From: Caulochytrium protostelioides
Taxonomy: Eukaryota; Chytridiomycota; Caulochytriomycetes; Caulochytriales; Caulochytriaceae
Assembly (NCBI GenBank): GCA_003615045.1
Contig: ML014190.1
Span: forward strand, 1-64,000
DNA length: 64,000 nt
Direction: 5' to 3'
In this document: piece by piece, positions 1 to 9,563 of the stretch
Position numbering within the stretch: position 1 is the stretch's first letter
Layout of the letters: every line of letters starts with the position of its first letter
The notes under the pieces: model-generated
Seen by the model: only the letters and a program-made list of their open reading frames with translations
Told to the model about the DNA's origin: nothing
The model's database searches: none
Translations under genes and position numbers: made by a program

Positions 1-30
1 GGTACAAACCAGCGACCAGAAGTGGCCGTC

Positions 31-46
31 CAACAACAACAACAAC
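31..46 (+). repeat. (CAA)n microsatellite before the tRNA
   Basis: Five CAA triplets in tandem lie directly against the tRNA 5' end. Confidence 0.7.
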
Positions 47-119
47 GTCTCGGTGGCGCAATCGGTGGCGCGTGAGTCTCATAATCTCAAGGTCGCGAGT
101 TCGATCCTCGCCCGAGGCA
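47..119 (+). tRNA. elongator tRNA-Met (anticodon CAT)
   Basis: A 73-nt cloverleaf folds without an intron. The acceptor strands at 47-53 and 112-118 pair with one G-U. The D arm has a GCGC stem on both sides. The anticodon loop CTCATAA carries CAT. The T arm GCGAG/CTCGC encloses TTCGATC, and the discriminator base is A at 119. The T-T mismatch at the base of the anticodon loop stem is also found in elongator tRNA-Met of other eukaryotes, which argues against the initiator form. CCA is not encoded, as expected for a nuclear gene. A run of five T at 124-128 fits a Pol III terminator. Confidence 0.93.
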
Positions 120-123
120 GTAC

Positions 124-128
124 TTTTT
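124..128 (+). terminator. Pol III T-run terminator of tRNA-Met
   Basis: Five T residues begin five bases after the tRNA 3' end, the usual position for RNA polymerase III termination. Confidence 0.7.
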
Positions 129-308
129 ACCAATCCTATCTTCGATAGGAGTTTTGTTTGCTTTGATGCCTTTCGAGTGGGAGACGTTGCGCGTGCCTCA
201 ATCGACAAATAAAATTTTTAGGTATGAATTTTACACACAGAGACCGTACCGACATCGCATCACCTTACACGATGCGGCCAGGAAAGATCAAGATGGAGCC
301 TGAGCATT

Positions 309-968
309 TTACTCAGCCTTCTCCTCGGTCTTGGCGTCGTCCTTCGTCTCCTGGGGCTTGGCGTCGTCCTTCTCCTCCTCGGGCTTGGCGTCGTCCTTCT
401 TCTCGTCGTCAGACGCGTCATCGGACTCCTCGTCGGAAGCCTCCTCCTCCTTGGCGGCGGTGGCGGCGGCGCTGGTGCCGTCGATCTTGGCGTTGGAGAG
501 TTGGGCGGCCTCGAACTCGGCCTTGAACTTCTCCGCGTTCTCGGGGTTGCCGAAGCGGATAGCCAGGAGCTCCGGGCGAGACTCGCCTTCGCTGAAGTCG
601 GCGGTGCAGGACCAGACCCAGGATCGGTCGGAGCCGACGTTGGGCTGGAGCTTCATGTCGGGGGTGAGATACTGGTTGGCGCAGATCTTGTGGGTCTTGT
701 CGCGGCGCATGAGCAGACGGATGCGGCCAGTGGTCTTGTGCTTCAGCAGCTTGGCGTCGCCGGTGCCGCGCTCCTTCCATGCGGGCTCTTCCTTGTCGAA
801 GCGGAACAGACGCGCGCGCATCTTGAAGATGACGTCCTCCTCTTCCTCCATGGTCTCGATCTTCTCCAGCGTCTCGAGCTTCATGACCGGCTCGAAGTGG
901 ATCTCGGCCGAGGGCTCAACCTCATCGGCCTCCTCGGCGGCGGCCTCGGGGTTGGTGGGCTGTACCAT
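309..968 (-). CDS. RANBP1: Ran-binding protein 1 (RanBP1/Yrb1)
   Basis: Intronless, 219 residues from ATG at 968; an upstream in-frame GTG was not used. The Ran-binding (PH-like) domain spans about residues 22-157. Family landmarks visible are HFEPV near 24, the [14 protein letters not shown] segment at 64-77, and [18 protein letters not shown] at 82-99. RanBP1 binds Ran-GTP released from export or import complexes and stimulates RanGAP, so it acts in nucleocytoplasmic transport and is mainly cytoplasmic. The tail from about 165 is acidic and disordered and ends in near-tandem KDDAKP units. Its length is close to vertebrate and yeast RanBP1 (about 200). Identification rests on the whole domain being recognisable; I see no broken or missing block. 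Confidence 0.95.
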   Translation of the reverse strand: MVQPTNPEAAAEEADEVEPSAEIHFEPVMKLETLEKIETMEEEEDVIFKMRARLFRFDKEEPAWKERGTGDAKLLKHKTTGRIRLLMRRDKTHKICANQYLTPDMKLQPNVGSDRSWVWSCTADFSEGESRPELLAIRFGNPENAEKFKAEFEAAQLSNAKIDGTSAAATAAKEEEASDEESDDASDDEKKDDAKPEEEKDDAKPQETKDDAKTEEKAE

Positions 969-3025
969 GGCCACGCGAGACGTCGTTGTGCGACAACAGG
1001 CACAGGGGAATGCGAGAGTCAGAGAGATCCCGATCCCGAGAGAGGGGTGGGAGAAAGAGAAAGGAACCGATGGCGATGATCACCCGACCATACGCCGAGC
1101 CGTACCATGTGGTATCACATGTCAACAGACGAGAAAGGAAAGGATGCATTGCGGGTGAGTCGCTGCGGTGACTTTGATCCATGCGCTTGTAGGGAGCCGT
1201 GCATGGCGTTGCGAAAGCGCCATGCGCGTGCGAGTGAGGCCAGATAGCACCGGTTCGGCGGCAGGAGCATCCGCCACGGCTACGGCGGGAAGGAAACTGG
1301 ACAGCGGCATTGGCTGAGGCTGGATGTCGTTCCATGCCACGTGGGATGGCGCGGCCGATGGGTCGTGCTGTGGGCCAGAGTACCGTGTCCGCCCGGCTCG
1401 ACGACGTTGGGCGCGAACGTGAAGCACCGGCTCATGAGCACGGAGACGCATGCGGCCGGAGCCACTCGGGCGTCGACAGGCATCGCGTCCCTGTGAGGCG
1501 CAGCCTCGGGAATCTTAGAGGCGCATGCGCGGGTCGCCACACGCGGGCGTCACACTGTTGCGGTAGACGGCCGGCGTAGCCGCGCGGCGCGTGCTGCATG
1601 TGCTCGCGCTCATGTGCCTGGGTATGCCCCCATGCGTGCTATCGCTACCGCTACCGCTACCGCTTTCGCAATCGCGTCAGGGCCAATGTACCTTCTCGGT
1701 GGTGGGCGTGGTGTCAGACATCGTGGCGAGATGAAAGGGTGGAACGGGTTCGAAAAAAGAAAGGAAACAGCACCAAACGACAGGGAGATTGGTCGGCGAG
1801 CAAGACAATGTCCAAAAACGGTGCGTGTGAGGGCAGCACGCGACCACGGAGCGGGACTCGGGCGTCGCATGCACCCCTCAGCGTACCGCGGCGGGACGCG
1901 TCAGCTTCAGCGCCGCCTGCTGAAAGGGCCATCGGGAGCTCCTGTATGAATCACGACCATCGCGTGTCAGGCCGTGCTGAGGCGACGCGGCCAGTGGTGG
2001 CGGGCAGCGTCTCTGTCGCGCTGCCAGCGGCGTGGCGCTCGAACGGGCGACTCGGCCCCGCGCGACCCGTCCGCGCCGGCACTTCCCACTTTCCCGGGGC
2101 AGCCGCACGTCTTGGCGGCTTTCCAGGGGCCAAGCCCGCTACGGCAGAGCGGCAAGCATGGCCTGCATGGCCACCGAAAGCCAGCGAACGGCGGTGCGGT
2201 TCGCTGTTCGCCGCTGCCGATCGCGGCCGCCCCGCTGCCGTCGCCATCGACCACGGCTGTCGCCATCGGGCCGGGTCGATGGGTGGCCTCGGCCTCTCGT
2301 CGTGCGGCCCTCCCACTCGATCATGCACGAGCGACCTCCACATCTGGAGTCCCATGGCATGGCTGGGATTCGTCATCGCGCATTAAATGCGCGCGGTGTG
2401 GTTCGCTGCTGGTGCTCTATCGCGTCACAAGGGTCCGAGAGTTCGGCATGGCCGACTCAGGGGCGATGGGGTGCACGGGGCCGTCAGCTGGTCATGTCGT
2501 AGGAAGCCGTCGCCACGTCCGTGCAAGACCCCATCGATCGAGGCAGGCTTCGACCGTCTCCATGAGATGCGGGTCGCCTCGTCTTTCAGCAGGCGGCCAT
2601 CGACGCCGTCGTGAAGGCAACGCCGTATTTGGGTGGGTGGTGGCGGTCGCCGTGGGGTCCATGATGCCACGTGACCATACGGGCGGCCACGTCGACACGA
2701 CGCTGGTATCGTGACCCATGCTCGTCACGGCCTACGCCCCACGTCTCATGAATTCCCTGCGATTGCATGGATAGGATTCTATTGCTCACGGGAAACTCCG
2801 CCCTCGCTCAGGTCTCATTTTCTATGGAGAGGCACGCATTGAAATTTCTATATACACGAGTGAAGCAATCGGCGTGATGAGCGCGATGGGCGCAGGTCGG
2901 ACGGTCAACGCCAAAGCAACGACCTCGCCTCACCTCGCGCCCCACGAAAGGATGACCTCAGGAGAGCCGCGCACGGCAGTGGCGGCAGCAGGGGCGCGGC
3001 TGGGACAGCGGTGGATGAGCGGCGC
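969..3025. other. GC-rich intergenic region, no gene recognised
   Basis: About 2 kb upstream of RanBP1. Both strands carry open frames of 60-260 codons, but their translations are Arg/Pro/Ala-rich, resemble no family I know and lack splice logic. A short (CGCTAC)n-like tract lies at about 1638-1664. The promoter of RanBP1 should lie in the first few hundred bases, but I see no clear TATA box. Confidence 0.5.
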
Positions 3026-3379
3026 TTACTCGTCGCGCATGCGGCGGACACGGCTGTATTCGCGCTCGGCGCGCTCAAACTCAGGGTCCTTGGCCTGGTT
3101 CAGCGTGGGCTGGATGCGGTGGACGGCGGCCTGGGCGGCGCTGCCGGCAGCCTGAGCGGCATTGCCGGCGGCTTGGGCGGCGTGGGAGGCCGCCGTGCCG
3201 GCGGCGTGGGCGGCGTCCGAGGCGGCGTGGCCGGCCATGTGCATGGCGTCCTGGGCTTCCGACTGGGCGACGCGGGCCTCGACTTCGGCACGGGCCGCCT
3301 CCACCTCGTAGTCTTGGGGCACGGTGCTGTTGCTCATGGCGGCGTTGTTAGCGTTGTTGTTGCGGTTGCGGTTGGGCAT
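3026..3379 (-). CDS. small Ala-rich helical protein, LEA-like
   Basis: 117 residues from ATG at 3379. The N-terminus is Asn/Arg-rich. The middle (about residues 40-88) is built from repeated Ala-rich heptad-like units such as AAQAAGN, AAQAAGS and AAQAAVH, preceded by HAAGTAASHAA. The C-terminus is highly charged. There is no Cys or Trp, no signal peptide and no membrane segment. The composition resembles late-embryogenesis-abundant or stress-protectant helices, but this is a resemblance of style, not homology. A TATAAAAGG box about 230 bp upstream on the same strand suggests a strongly or conditionally expressed gene. The ORF has a real ATG, a stop and a codon pattern consistent with coding. 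Function unknown. Confidence 0.7.
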   Translation of the reverse strand: MPNRNRNNNANNAAMSNSTVPQDYEVEAARAEVEARVAQSEAQDAMHMAGHAASDAAHAAGTAASHAAQAAGNAAQAAGSAAQAAVHRIQPTLNQAKDPEFERAEREYSRVRRMRDE

Positions 3380-3603
3380 GATAGCTGTTTGATTTGTGGT
3401 CAGGTAGAGAGCGGAAGATCGTCAAGATCGATGCCGATCCGTGATGGTGTATGAGAACAATAGGGAGAACAGAATGGAAGAGAGAGCGAGGGTGGGCGCG
3501 ATGAGGAGTTGGTGAGACAAGACGGCATCCAGGCATCCAGGCGCGCCACTGCCGAGGCCATGAAGTCGATCCCACCGTGACGATGTTCCCAGGGATGGTT
3601 GGG

Positions 3604-3612
3604 CCTTTTATA
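3604..3612 (-). promoter_or_regulatory. TATA box of the Ala-rich small protein
   Basis: TATAAAAGG on the minus strand, about 225 bp upstream of the ATG at 3379, in otherwise GC-rich DNA. Confidence 0.5.
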
Positions 3613-3945
3613 CTTGACCACTTTGACAGTCGACCGACATGGGCGTGTCATGTGCCCGTTCCCTCTTCGCGGTGCCGCGGCGCGGGGGAAATAGGGGGGG
3701 GCCGCGGGCGGGGCCATGGGCGGGGCAGTCGGTTGCCGTGTGGCAGGCTTCGCAGAGCCTTGACCAATGACGGCATACTTGACGTCATTGACCGGCCGAC
3801 CAGCCGCGGCTTCCCCCGGGCGCCACGCGCAGCCGCTGATACGGCGAAGCGGTCCTGGGATGGCGGTACCCCCGGGAATGATGATGAGCACGAAGCGATG
3901 TGCGACCGCAGCGCTAAGCATGTGGCGCCACCAGCGCTTGGCATC

Positions 3946-4003
3946 CGACATCCGGCATCCGGCATCCGGCACATGGCAGACGGCAGACGGCACACGGCAC
4001 ACG
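3946..4003 (+). repeat. imperfect heptamer tandem repeats
   Basis: Successive 7-bp units of the form CATCCGG change into GCAGACG and GCACACG units. This is a simple-sequence tract with no coding role seen. Confidence 0.7.
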
Positions 4004-5285
4004 GCACGTCGTATCCAGCACCTCGCATGGATCTTATGAGCACCGACAGCCGCAATCAGTGCCCGGGAGGGCGAGCAGCCATCAGCATGATGATGGACGG
4101 GTGCCGGCCATTCAGTTGCGCTCGCTGGAGCGGTAGCGCGGCAGCTCGCGGGATGATCCGCATCGCCTGGCGAAAGCGATGGGGGAAGGCCGTGGTCACG
4201 ACCTGGAGGAGTCACGCGGCCACACGGGTCTCACCGACGCTGTGTGACGAGACAGGGGCGAGACAGCAGACGCCTTCGCGGTCGTGCCGTCCCGGTCGAG
4301 CGCATGGCTGGGCCTTGCGAATCGATGATCAGGATCGCACCTGTTCTTCCGCGAGGAAGCTCCACAGGAGGATGGCCCTCGCGTCGGGTATGACCCGACC
4401 CAGGACCTCAGTCGCCAGAAGCAGGGCCGCGATGGGCAGGGCCGTCGCGTGGGGATGCGTGGTGGAGCGAGGGGGTGACGGTGCCGTGCACCGCTTCATA
4501 CCGCCGCGGCATCCGTGGCGGTGGGCCCGAGCTTGGACGCCGAAGCTCCTGGCGGTCGCTGGTGTGGCGCTGGTGTGGCGTTTCTCGTGGGTCCCCGTGC
4601 CGCGCCGTCGTGGCTGCGCCACCGCTCGCATCGTCTCGCGCCCGCCGCCTTCGCTGGCGTATGGTGGAGCACGCGCGGGCCTTCCCGGGCCGCAGAGAGC
4701 CCACGCGTCCCGATCCGCCGGCGTCCGGACCGGTTCGCTCGGCTGACGGCTCCAGGAGCCGCGTCGGGCGTCGCGCCAGGACCGGGACCCGCGTCACGGC
4801 AGGCACGTGGCAGCGCAAGGCCCCTGCCTTCGACTGGGCCGCAGGTCTTTGTCGGAAACGGCCACGAGGGCGGTCTCTCCACGAGCCACCGAGGAAGGCG
4901 GGCCGGCCCTCGTCGGCGTGGACGGAGGACCGGGTAGCCGCGGTATCGGCGATATCGCCGCAGGATGGGTGATCGTCTTGGCTGCCCGAGTGCATCTTCA
5001 TCACGGCGTGTCGCTTCTGCGCTCTTCGACGCTTCAACTCGCTGGCCACGAACACGGCCACGATACCAGCACGGACACGCCCAGTGACCCCACGCGCCAC
5101 CACCGCATCGTCGCCCACCACCGTCGCGACGTCAGGGCCCGCCCGCGGTCGGAGTCCTTCCATCCATCCATCCGCCCGACTCCATCCCCCGCGCTGCGTC
5201 CGCTTCGCCCCGCTCGGGCGCTGCGTCCTTCGAGGCCCGGCCGCGGCCGCATTGGCAGCTCCACCGCATCGACACGGCTGCCGCC

Positions 5286-5366
5286 ATGGCGCTCCTTTTC
5301 CTGGACGACTACCTCGACAGTAAGTGGCCCCGTCACCTCCCGCGACGGATGCATCGTCGTGGTAGG

Positions 5367-5440
<74 letters not shown>

Positions 5441-6917
5441 TATTGCTCCATGAACGCTGGCCGCGCGTGTTTCTCGCAGGCTCCCGCCGCGCCCTGCCGC
5501 ATTCGCTGCGGATCGTCCCGTTATGCCCTGGCATCGGGCGCGTCTCGTGTCATCGACGTCTGTAGGATGCTTCTGCTTCTACGGCCACCACGTCATGCAT
5601 GGCCTGGCGACCCGCGGACTCACCGATCTGTTCTGATCCTTCCGCATGCATTTCCAATTCATGCCCACAGCGATTGAGGCGCTTCCGAATGAAGTCACGC
5701 GCCAGTTCTCCTTGGTAAGTAATGCCCACCGCGCGATGTGCGATATCTCCGAAACGGCTCCCCGGCCGTGCCGCCTTGTCCACATGCGACTCACCCATGG
5801 CTTTGCATGCGACTGACTGGTTAACGGGTCACGCGTCGTCATGCCGAATCCTCGAATCCAGCTGATGGACCTCGATGCCAGGCATCAGGGCACGCTGAAC
5901 CACTTGGAAGGCAACATCCGCAACTTCGTCGAGGGCTATGAAGCCGGCCGTCGGCAGGACCGTGTGCCTCAGGTCCGCAGCATCATCCGCGACTTTAAAA
6001 ATCTGCAGGGCTTCAGCGCCGACAAGATCGCCCTCGTCCAGCAGACCTACGATATGGTCGACCGCCACATCCGGCGCCTCGACGACGACCTCACCAAGTT
6101 CGAGGAGGAGCAGATGACCGGGCTCCGTGTGCTCCATCCAGGCGGCGCAGCCGCCTTCGAGCCCCCGGCGGGCATCAAGCCGGCCGGCCCGCCGCCCGTC
6201 GACCGACCGCGCTCGGCCGCCAAGACCAAGCAGCACGCCCATCCGGACACGCCGCAGAAGAAGCGCAAGAGCAAGCTGGCGGCGGCGGCGGCAGCGGCGG
6301 ATGCCGACGAGCCGCGCCTCAGCACCGCGTCGACGTCCTCGACACCGGCAGCCGCGGGCGGCGCCAACAGCCACGGCGCTCATGGAACGGCGGCGGCCGC
6401 CGCGGCCGGCGGCAGCGGCAGCGGCCGCGATCGCGACAAGTACCACCGCGCTCAGGGCGGGAGCCCCGCGCCGAAGGGCGTCGCGATGCCGGCGTCGAAG
6501 AAGGGCGTCGTGCAGTCGGACGGCCGCGGCAGCAAAAAGGCTGCGGCAGCGGCGGATCGGGCGGCGGCGGCCGCCAACAGCGCGCATGCTTCGCAGGCCT
6601 CTCTGGCGAGCGGTGCCGGTGCCGGCGCCGCGAATGCCGCGTCCGGCGGGCCCGGGGGCGCGAGCGGGAAAGCAGCGTCGGCCGCCGCCGCTGCCGCCGC
6701 CGCGGCCGTGTCGGACGTGAAGGACCGCGCGACGGTGGAGATGGCGATCGATCCCAACGAGCCGACGTACTGCATCTGCAACCAAGTCTCGTTTGGCGAG
6801 ATGATTGCGTGCGACAACGAAGACTGCGAGATCGAGTGGTTCCACTACGCGTGCGTCGGGTTGACCGGCAAGACGATCACGGGCAAGTGGTACTGCCCCG
6901 ACTGCCAGCAGAAGTAG
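5286..6917 (+). CDS. ING-family PHD-finger chromatin protein (3 exons)
   Basis: I rebuilt three exons: 5286-5319, 5671-5714 and 5862-6917 (introns of 351 and 147 nt, donors GTAAGT, acceptors CAG), giving 377 residues. Exons 1 and 2 restore the expected ING N-terminus (DDYLD joined to [15 protein letters not shown]), which no single frame encodes. The N-terminal helical ING domain occupies about residues 1-105. A long Ala/Gly/Ser/Lys linker follows, and the C-terminal PHD finger at 329-377 has the C4HC3 pattern (CIC, CDNEDC, WFHYAC, CPDC). ING proteins target histone acetyltransferase or deacetylase complexes to H3K4me3 in the nucleus. The WFH and acidic residues needed for methyl-lysine reading look intact. 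The stop is TAG at 6915. It converges with the hydrolase gene 127 bp downstream. Confidence 0.93.
5367..5433 (+). repeat. (GAC)~22 microsatellite in ING intron 1
   Basis: An uninterrupted run of GAC triplets lies wholly inside intron 1 of the ING gene. It produces artificial poly-Val, poly-Arg and poly-Thr frames on both strands. Confidence 0.95.
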
Positions 6918-7044
6918 CCAGCACCAGGATACGCCAAGGCTGCGTCAAGCGCCGTGTCTGGTCGGGACGAGCGCGGCGCGTGCTCACAAAAAAAAGCAAC
7001 ACAAATATTAAATTATTCTACTTGAATGCCTCCGCGCACGAGCA

Positions 7045-8985
7045 TCAAGCCGAGGCCGGAGGGGCAGGGGTCTCGCCTTGCGTGAGAGCAGGTCGCGAGA
7101 CGGCTGGCAACGCGTGGTCGAGCAGGAGGGTCACAATTTCCTGGGTCGTCCGCTGGACGAGGGAGACGTAGTGCTCGCGGGCGAGGCCAGCATGGAACAT
7201 GTAGATATGGGCATCGATTTCGTTGTTCATCCGCGTGCCGAGCGTCGAGAAGTGGGCGGCGACTGGCTCGGGCGGGGCAACGCAGAAGTGGCGCAGTGGC
7301 ACGGGGGCTTCCGACGACGTCGCTGCGCGGCGCGGCAACACGACGTAGAACGCGGCGAAGCGCAGGCGGCCGTGTTGCTGAGCGTCGCGCAGGGTCTGGA
7401 CGCGGGCGAGCACGCTGGCCTTGGAGCCCGTGAGCACGGGCAAGAGGAATTCGAGGTGGCGGCAGGCTTCATCGGCCCAGCCGACGGCCGGCTGGTGCCA
7501 GCCCGTCGGGAACCCTCCGGCGGCGTTGAACGACGCGGCGGGGACGATGCTTCGCGGCATGAAGAACGAAATGATCCACAGCAGAGCGCGGCGGTGGGCG
7601 GTGGGCGGAAGCGCCTTGATGGCCGCGCGGTAGCGTGCGAGCAATGAGCGGTCGGATGGCGAGAGTTTGGGCGAAGACGACGACGCGAGCTCGGACAGCA
7701 TCAGCTCGAGCGTCTGCGTCGGAGCCGCATCGATCGCCTGCGTCGGAGCCGCCGCGATCGTCGAAGCGGCCGGGCCTGCAGGAGGGGGACCGTCCTGCGT
7801 CGCATCGAACCGCTCACCATCGCACGGGTGCTGGGCCAGCCAGTCAGCCATCTGCTGGAAATCCAGGCCTGGCGGCGGCCGCAGGTGCTCCGGCAGCACG
7901 GGCTGGCCGGCCTCGTCCTGTGGAATGGGCGTCGCCTCCGCAGGCGCCTTGGCCTCAAGCGTCGCATCGAAACGGCCGTCAGCTACGAGATCCTTCGGTA
8001 AAAAGTAGTCCACGAGGTGGGGCACCATAGCCTCCGGCGACGCGAGCACTTTGTATGCCCAGGCCATCACGTCCTGGGCGACGTTGGGGAGCTTGATGAG
8101 CGGCGCCAGCGTAAACACGCCACGGCTCAGCCCGAAGAAGGGCGAATCAAACGCGATCACGCCGACGATGTTGATGAGATTGCGAATGTCGTCGTAGTCT
8201 TCGGCCGCGCCTGTCGCGGCGGGGCGCAGATGATGCCGCCGGTGATGGGCGCCATGGGATTCGGCATCGACCGCCGCCTCATGCCGCGTCGAGGTCACGG
8301 CTGTGGTTGTCACCGTTGTCGTGCTCGACACCCCGGCTTGGGCCGGCTCAGCATCACCTGATCCGCTGGGCGATGCCGACGCTTGAGATGTCAGCGACGT
8401 CGCTTCTTTCGTCGTCGTCACGGTCGTCATTGTCGTCGTTGTCGTTGTCGTCGTCGTCGCCCTGGGCGTGGCCGTGGCGCTCCATCCGACGGACGTGGCG
8501 GCGCGCGATATCAGATTGACGGGCCATGTGCCGTTCAGCGACCACGACGTGGCCGGGCCGGATCCGGTTGGTGAATCGGCGGCTGCTGGCGCGGTCGTCG
8601 CACCACGAGCCGCGTCGCGCCGAGCGTCAGCGGCGACTTCCTTCTTGTAAATGAGGCGATACGTGTCGGCGATCACGACGGTGCCCATGGAGTGGCCGCA
8701 GAGGACGACGTGGTGGGCGCGGGCCGTGGTGGCATGAACAATCAGCCAGTTGCGGAGTTTCTTGACCGCAAACTCGAAGCGGTTCTTGGTGTCGTAGCAT
8801 GGGTACACGATGGCCTCGACACGCGGCGGACTGCAGCTGTCGCCCCGCCGGGTAAAGCGGACATCCTGCGCAAGGCGCTCGGTCACGTGCTGCACCAGGT
8901 GCAGCGGAAACTCGTAAAAGGAGCCCTCCGAGCCGAGAAAGCCATGGACAAAGATGATGAGCAGGTCGAGCCGCGGCGCGCTCAT
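7045..8985 (-). CDS. alpha/beta-hydrolase, DUF676-like putative lipase/esterase
   Basis: 646 residues from ATG at 8985, intronless. The fold's first strand and oxyanion loop are at LLIIFVHGFLG (8-18). The nucleophile elbow GHSMG is at 97-101 (Ser99). A conserved-looking IAFDSPFFGL block lies in the middle. Between the nucleophile and that block sits an insert of more than 100 residues, low-complexity and Thr/Ala-rich, part of it encoded by an ACN triplet run. The remainder is helical with no clear signal peptide or membrane segment. The pattern fits serine hydrolases of the DUF676 type that act on lipids or esters. The catalytic Asp and His cannot be assigned by eye and the substrate is unknown. 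It converges tail to tail with the ING gene. Confidence 0.85.
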   Translation of the reverse strand: MSAPRLDLLIIFVHGFLGSEGSFYEFPLHLVQHVTERLAQDVRFTRRGDSCSPPRVEAIVYPCYDTKNRFEFAVKKLRNWLIVHATTARAHHVVLCGHSMGTVVIADTYRLIYKKEVAADARRDAARGATTAPAAADSPTGSGPATSWSLNGTWPVNLISRAATSVGWSATATPRATTTTTTTTTMTTVTTTKEATSLTSQASASPSGSGDAEPAQAGVSSTTTVTTTAVTSTRHEAAVDAESHGAHHRRHHLRPAATGAAEDYDDIRNLINIVGVIAFDSPFFGLSRGVFTLAPLIKLPNVAQDVMAWAYKVLASPEAMVPHLVDYFLPKDLVADGRFDATLEAKAPAEATPIPQDEAGQPVLPEHLRPPPGLDFQQMADWLAQHPCDGERFDATQDGPPPAGPAASTIAAAPTQAIDAAPTQTLELMLSELASSSSPKLSPSDRSLLARYRAAIKALPPTAHRRALLWIISFFMPRSIVPAASFNAAGGFPTGWHQPAVGWADEACRHLEFLLPVLTGSKASVLARVQTLRDAQQHGRLRFAAFYVVLPRRAATSSEAPVPLRHFCVAPPEPVAAHFSTLGTRMNNEIDAHIYMFHAGLAREHYVSLVQRTTQEIVTLLLDHALPAVSRPALTQGETPAPPASA

Positions 8986-9563
8986 CGTCTTGGCGGCGCG
9001 ACTATGATGGACGATCTAGGTCAATTGACTAGCAGTAGGCCATATCCGATCCGAAAGGATGGCAACGACGGCTGCTGTCGCGACAGCGTCTCCCGCTCGT
9101 CAGCGTTGGTGTGCTCGGTTGAGTTGGGAGAATCAGACAGGGAAGATCGGCACGTGCTCGGATCATCCACGTGCGATGAGCCAGCTGCGCACGTGGACAG
9201 ACGCCCCGATTGCATGCGGATGCGCCTGGCAGAAAGCGACAATTCCTGGGGAAGCGGGGTGGCCCCTCGATGGTGTCCCATGTTGTGCACCGCTTTCCCC
9301 CGGTGCGCTACAGCGCCACAGCCGCTTGTGGCGCACGGGTCTCTTCCCGCTCGGGCTCAGCACCGAACCCCTCCTGGCGTCATGAGCGGTGCTCGCAGCA
9401 CATCATGCCTTGCTCGCAAGGTGCGGCTGGACACGTACGAGCCGCTGCTTCCGAGTACAGGAAGCCGAGCTGGGCGAACCAGCGTCTGCGACTACAGGGG
9501 GGGCCTCGTGGGCGTTTCACTCACTGCGGGGTGGAAACCCCTATATCCATTAAAACAGAAGAT
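8986..9563. other. short intergenic region
   Basis: 578 bp upstream of the hydrolase start and downstream of the Mg2+ transporter stop, both on the minus strand. It should hold the hydrolase promoter and transporter 3' UTR. No specific element recognised. Confidence 0.5.

Larger units (their letters stand above)
3380..5285. other. intergenic region between Ala-rich protein and ING gene
   Basis: The region contains the TATA box noted separately and short tandem heptamers at 3946-4003 (CATCCGG-type followed by CAGACGG and CACACGG units). Long open frames here are arginine/proline-rich and unconvincing. I see no RNA gene. Confidence 0.5.

Noticed and set aside
1598-2714. Several 140-262-codon ORFs in the RanBP1 upstream region
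   Set aside because: Overlapping frames on both strands with Arg/Pro/Ala-rich, low-similarity translations; no splice logic or known motif.
4408-5565. Long ORFs with poly-Arg, poly-Val and poly-Thr runs on both strands
   Set aside because: They arise from the (GAC)n microsatellite in ING intron 1 and surrounding GC-rich DNA.
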